Shown in pieces: positions 61,202-64,000 of a stretch of 64,000 bases of DNA. Made by a program: the position numbers and the translations under genes. How positions within the stretch are numbered: the stretch's first letter is position 1; each line of letters starts with the position of its first letter. Origin of the DNA: Prevotella sp. (lineage in GTDB: Bacteria; Bacteroidota; Bacteroidia; Bacteroidales; Bacteroidaceae); the NCBI GenBank assembly GCA_016286995.1, contig JAEEVA010000005.1, forward strand, positions 1 through 64,000, in the 5' to 3' direction. The notes under the pieces were generated by a model. The model was not told the DNA's origin and made no database searches. It saw only the letters and a program-made list of their open reading frames with translations.

Positions 61202-62743
61202 TTATTGTTCTTCGTACTTGAACCAGGAGAACTCGCCAAAGCTCTCACCGTCGCTGCACTCGGCATACATGCCAAGGATGACGCCCGTAAAGCCACCCAC
61301 CATCTCGGTGCTGACCAGCGGACACTCCAAGGCGCCAAGGCTATGATAGTCGTTGTCGCCGTCGGCAGCATACGAGAAATAGTACCACTCTCCATTGCTG
61401 GTGATGCGCAGCCGTACCTTTTCGGGAACCTTGCCGGCAGGCCAGTCGGCAGACTGGTGAACGGCAGCAGCCGACTTCATGCGGTAGTCGACGCGCACCC
61501 CCTCCGTATTGGCATAGAGGCGCAGATAGCCGTCGTTAATCTGATAGACGGCCAGACCGTAGGTAGCACTGGCAGGTGCATGCAACAGCACCTCGGTCTC
61601 TACCAGCATATTGGGACTCTCCTGACGGCGTCCCAAGAAGGTAGGCTGCTGGTTGTCGTACAGCGTACCGTGTGACGTCAGCTTCAGATAGTCGTTGACC
61701 ATACTGTAGTTTCCGGGCAGCGGGTTCTGGATATAGACCCATTCGGGAGAGAGGAAGCTGTCACTTTTCACCATTCCCTTTTTCATTTTTTGTGGCGCCA
61801 TCGTCTTCACCTGCATGAGGGTGTCGATGGGATTGCCGCCATTGACGACAGGCCACTGTCCGGCAGGCCACTCCACGGGAGCCAGACAGGTCTCGCGACC
61901 GATGTGGTGGTAGGAGCCGCCGAAGTTGCGGTAGGCCAGGAAGACAATCCACCACGAGCCGTCGGCAGCCTGCACAAAGTCGCCGTGACCCGTACCCTGA
62001 ATCTGCATGTACTGTCCAGCCATGCAGCAGTTGGTAAGAATGGGGTTGGCAGGATTGGCCTCGTAAGGACCATAGATATTGCGACTGCGGGCAATGGTCA
62101 GGTGGTGAGCCAGTTCGGTACCACCCTCGCTGATGAGCAGATAGTACCAGCCGTCCTTCTTGTAGATATGCGGTCCCTCAGGATAGCGGCCTCCCGTACC
62201 CTGCCACAGCGGTTTGCTCTCCGTCAACTGTTTTCCGGTAGCAGGGTCTATCTCGCAGAGCATGATGGTATTGTCTGGATTCGACATCATGTAACACTTG
62301 CCATCCTCAAACCACAGCGACGGGTCGATGCCCTGCTGTTCGAGCCACATCGGTGCGCTCCACGGTCCTCGCGGGTCCTTGGCCGTCACCATGAAGTTGC
62401 CGCCATTACCCACATTGGTGGTAATCATGTAATAAGTACCCTCATGATAACGGATAGTCGGTGCATAGATACCCAGCCACGACGTAGCACCCCGTAGTGG
62501 CAGCTGTCCCTCGCGGTCGAGCACATTGCCAATCAATGTCCAGTTCACCAAGTCGGTAGAGTGGTAGATGGGTACGCCGGGGAAATACTGGAACGACGAG
62601 TTCACCAGATAGAAGTCGTTGCCCACACGGCATACAGAGGGGTCGGGATGATAGCCTGGAATGATGGGATTACGCAGAGTGGTTTGTGCGGAAGCAGCCA
62701 CTACAGACAGCATCACACAGGCAAGCAATAGTAGTTTCTTCAT
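61202..62743 (-). CDS. Glycoside hydrolase family 43 enzyme (beta-xylosidase/arabinofuranosidase type)
   Basis: A 513-residue secreted enzyme: signal peptide (LLLACVMLSVVAASAQ), then a five-blade GH43 domain. The catalytic base Asp is in IIPGYHPDPSVCRVG near residue 30, and the acid Glu in GRYPEGPHIYKKDGWYYL near residue 190. VNWTLIGNVLDRE and FAYRNFGG-type segments also fit. The C-terminal 190 residues form a beta-sandwich (family XynB_C-like). It probably removes xylose or arabinose from plant polysaccharides in the periplasm. No SusC/SusD pair is nearby, so it is not in a classical utilisation locus. Confidence 0.93.
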   Translation of the reverse strand: MKKLLLLACVMLSVVAASAQTTLRNPIIPGYHPDPSVCRVGNDFYLVNSSFQYFPGVPIYHSTDLVNWTLIGNVLDREGQLPLRGATSWLGIYAPTIRYHEGTYYMITTNVGNGGNFMVTAKDPRGPWSAPMWLEQQGIDPSLWFEDGKCYMMSNPDNTIMLCEIDPATGKQLTESKPLWQGTGGRYPEGPHIYKKDGWYYLLISEGGTELAHHLTIARSRNIYGPYEANPANPILTNCCMAGQYMQIQGTGHGDFVQAADGSWWIVFLAYRNFGGSYHHIGRETCLAPVEWPAGQWPVVNGGNPIDTLMQVKTMAPQKMKKGMVKSDSFLSPEWVYIQNPLPGNYSMVNDYLKLTSHGTLYDNQQPTFLGRRQESPNMLVETEVLLHAPASATYGLAVYQINDGYLRLYANTEGVRVDYRMKSAAAVHQSADWPAGKVPEKVRLRITSNGEWYYFSYAADGDNDYHSLGALECPLVSTEMVGGFTGVILGMYAECSDGESFGEFSWFKYEEQ

Positions 62744-62764
62744 CGTTTTTGCGGTTTTGATGCT

Positions 62765-62773
62765 GCAAAGATA
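62765..62773 (-). promoter_or_regulatory. Promoter -7 element of the GH43 gene
   Basis: Minus-strand TATCTTTGC (plus 62765-62773), 21 bases upstream of the start codon. Confidence 0.65.
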
Positions 62774-62851
62774 CGAAAAAGCGAGGAAAAAGCCAAATTT
62801 ATTTGAGCTTTTTCGAGCAAAGTATCTTCACCAGAGTGAAAGTTACGAAAA

Positions 62852-62920
62852 AATTAGGAATTAGGAATTATTTTTGCGTGCGGTAGCAAATTATCAATTA
62901 TCAATTATCAATTATCATTT
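62852..62920. repeat. Heptamer/core/heptamer element upstream of the last gene
   Basis: AATTAGG units (62852-62865), core GCGGTAGCAAATT (62880-62892), then ATCAATT units (62893-62913) and a T-run into the promoter. Confidence 0.9.
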
Positions 62921-62928
62921 TTTTTTTA

Positions 62929-62937
62929 TACCTTTGC
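62929..62937 (+). promoter_or_regulatory. Promoter -7 element abutting the start codon of the last gene
   Basis: TACCTTTGC at 62929-62937 is only 3 bases before ATG 62941, so the message would be leaderless, or start from ATG 62944 or an internal codon. Confidence 0.6.
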
Positions 62938-62940
62938 AGC

Positions 62941-63963
62941 ATGATGACAGAAAATCCTTACGTTAAACAGTTTCCAGACCTGATGAGCGGCAAGACGGTG
63001 CTCTACGTTCACGGCTTTGGCAGCAGTGGTCAGAGTGGCACGGTAACCCGTCTGCGCACGGTGTTGCCCAACGCCAAGGTGGTAGCCCCCGACCTGCCGG
63101 TACACCCCCACGAAGCCCTGGCATTGTTGCACGACATCTGCAAGCAGGAGCAGCCTGCCCTGATTATCGGTACGTCGATGGGCGGCATGTACACCGAACA
63201 GCTGCGCGGCTACGACCGCATCTGTGTGAATGCTGCCCTGGAGATTGCCGAAACCATGAAGGCCCACGGCATGACCGGTACTCAGCAGTTCCAGAATCCG
63301 CGTTTAGACGGCGTGCAGGAGTTCTACGTCGACAAGGCCATGGTCAAGGAATACCGCGAAGTGTCGGAACAGCGCTTCGAAGGGATGACCGATGACGACC
63401 GCCAGCGCGTCTACGGACTCTTTGGCGACGAGGACGACGTAGTGGACACCTTCGCCATGTTCAGCGAGCACTATCCGCTGGCCACCCACTTCCACGGTGA
63501 GCACCGCATGAACGACCAGAGCTTCATGCACTCGGTGGTGCCTGTCATCCGCTGGATTGACGACCGGCAGCAGCAGCGCCAGCGTCCTATAATATATATA
63601 GGTATAGAGACGCTAAGAGCCAAGAGTGAGAAATGCCTACCGGCAGCATCGGCCCAGAAAGCGGTACGCCTGCTGATAGAACACTACCAGGTGTACTTCG
63701 TCTGTCCGCCCGAAGACTATACCTCAACAACGTCGTGGCTCGAACAGTACATCAACGTACCGGCCTGGCGTCACACCATTTTCACCCACCGCCGCGACCT
63801 ACTGTACGGCGACTACCTGATAAGAGGTAAGAGGTCAGAGGTAAGAGGTCAGAGCGAGAGAGACGATGACGACTACATGGCTACACTCTTAGAGTACGGC
63901 TCCGACACGTTCAAGACGTGGGACGACATCATCGAATACTTTTCAAGACTGGGAGGGCAATGA
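62941..63963 (+). CDS. YqiA-type alpha/beta hydrolase fused to a degenerate HAD-like domain
   Basis: A 340-residue cytosolic protein. Residues about 15-205 are a YqiA/YcfP-like esterase fold: VLYVHGFGSSGQSGTV (oxyanion side), nucleophile Ser in GTSMGGMY, Asp in FGDEDDVVD and a late His in FHGEHRM. The region from about 217 (PIIYIGIETLRAKSE) to the end resembles a 5'-nucleotidase-type HAD domain (IFTHRRDLLYGDYLI, YGSDTFKTWDDIIEYF), but the first motif lacks the catalytic DxD, so it is probably inactive. Five TAAGAGG-type heptamers (63821-63855) interrupt the loop after GDYLI and add residues like RGKRSEVRGQSE. Confidence 0.75.
   Translation: MMTENPYVKQFPDLMSGKTVLYVHGFGSSGQSGTVTRLRTVLPNAKVVAPDLPVHPHEALALLHDICKQEQPALIIGTSMGGMYTEQLRGYDRICVNAALEIAETMKAHGMTGTQQFQNPRLDGVQEFYVDKAMVKEYREVSEQRFEGMTDDDRQRVYGLFGDEDDVVDTFAMFSEHYPLATHFHGEHRMNDQSFMHSVVPVIRWIDDRQQQRQRPIIYIGIETLRAKSEKCLPAASAQKAVRLLIEHYQVYFVCPPEDYTSTTSWLEQYINVPAWRHTIFTHRRDLLYGDYLIRGKRSEVRGQSERDDDDYMATLLEYGSDTFKTWDDIIEYFSRLGGQ
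63821..63855. repeat. Five tandem heptamers inside the last gene
   Basis: TAAGAGG, TAAGAGG, TCAGAGG, TAAGAGG, TCAGAGC, followed by AGAG-rich sequence, all in frame with the hydrolase/HAD protein. Confidence 0.9.
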
Positions 63964-64000
63964 GTTCATAGTTAAGGTTATCGTTAAGGTTATCGTTTAA

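Noticed and set aside
1..64000. tRNA, rRNA, tmRNA or prophage genes
   Set aside because: No cloverleaf, rRNA segment or phage structural gene was recognised by eye in intergenic regions; a covariance-model scan would be decisive.

Overview
This window looks like a chromosomal segment of a Bacteroidales bacterium, most likely Prevotella-like (Prevotellaceae). The grounds are: repeated Bacteroidetes-type promoters (TTTG, about 19 bases, then TAnnTTTGC) in front of many genes; general lack of Shine-Dalgarno sequences; and families typical of the group (DUF4421, DUF4831, DUF6029, Omp28-like proteins, the related HU-type DNA-binding proteins, the bifunctional Nnr enzyme). The order below is read from the sequence. 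Family names come from recognition of motifs, not from a database search.

Layout. Bases 1-4580 hold an RND pump gene (5' end outside the window) and its TolC-type outer membrane partner, split by a small PD-(D/E)XK gene of the GxxExxY family that sits inside a perfect 32-bp inverted repeat. Bases 4853-9003 encode a patatin/beta-barrel protein, a DUF4421 protein and an aldose-epimerase-like protein. Bases 9004-14760 are an accessory, more A+T-rich island: a strong promoter, a long structured leader, a methylase-like subunit and a 1326-residue GIY-YIG/helicase/methyltransferase protein, with gene remnants at both edges. A phosphoribosyltransferase-fold gene follows. Bases 16201-24151 (minus strand) form an eight-gene locus: ABC ATPase and permease, a YtrA-type GntR regulator, then a complete MacAB-TolC-like exporter. 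Bases 24406-30745 carry nadK, pdxJ, a DJ-1 family gene, ispD, recG and an M23/LysM endopeptidase. A DUF4160/DUF2442/DUF2442 cluster, an ECF sigma operon and two tandem HU-like genes follow. Bases 35599-39234 (minus) hold hpt, adk, obgE and an M23 peptidase. Bases 39326-44324 hold nnr, a DUF4831 gene and priA. Bases 44432-50897 are a block of secreted and outer membrane proteins, followed by a FadL-type porin, a 7TM-HD phosphohydrolase, gltX, waaA, murF, fba, an aquaporin, a GH43 enzyme and a hydrolase/HAD fusion.

The most unusual property is the repeat landscape. Short tandem repeats with a 7-bp unit, often arranged on either side of a small hairpin core, fill promoter regions and intergenic gaps at nine or more places. 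Related repeat material has entered coding sequences in frame: priA, murF, waaA (two inverted copies of a 35-bp repeat), ispD (a copy of a 17-bp-arm inverted repeat that also occurs twice between genes) and the last gene. Two predicted signal peptides also appear to be encoded by repeat DNA. Together with the inverted-repeat-bounded GxxExxY nuclease gene, this is the best candidate here for something not well described.

No rRNA, tRNA, CRISPR array, recognisable transposase, integrase or reverse transcriptase was seen.
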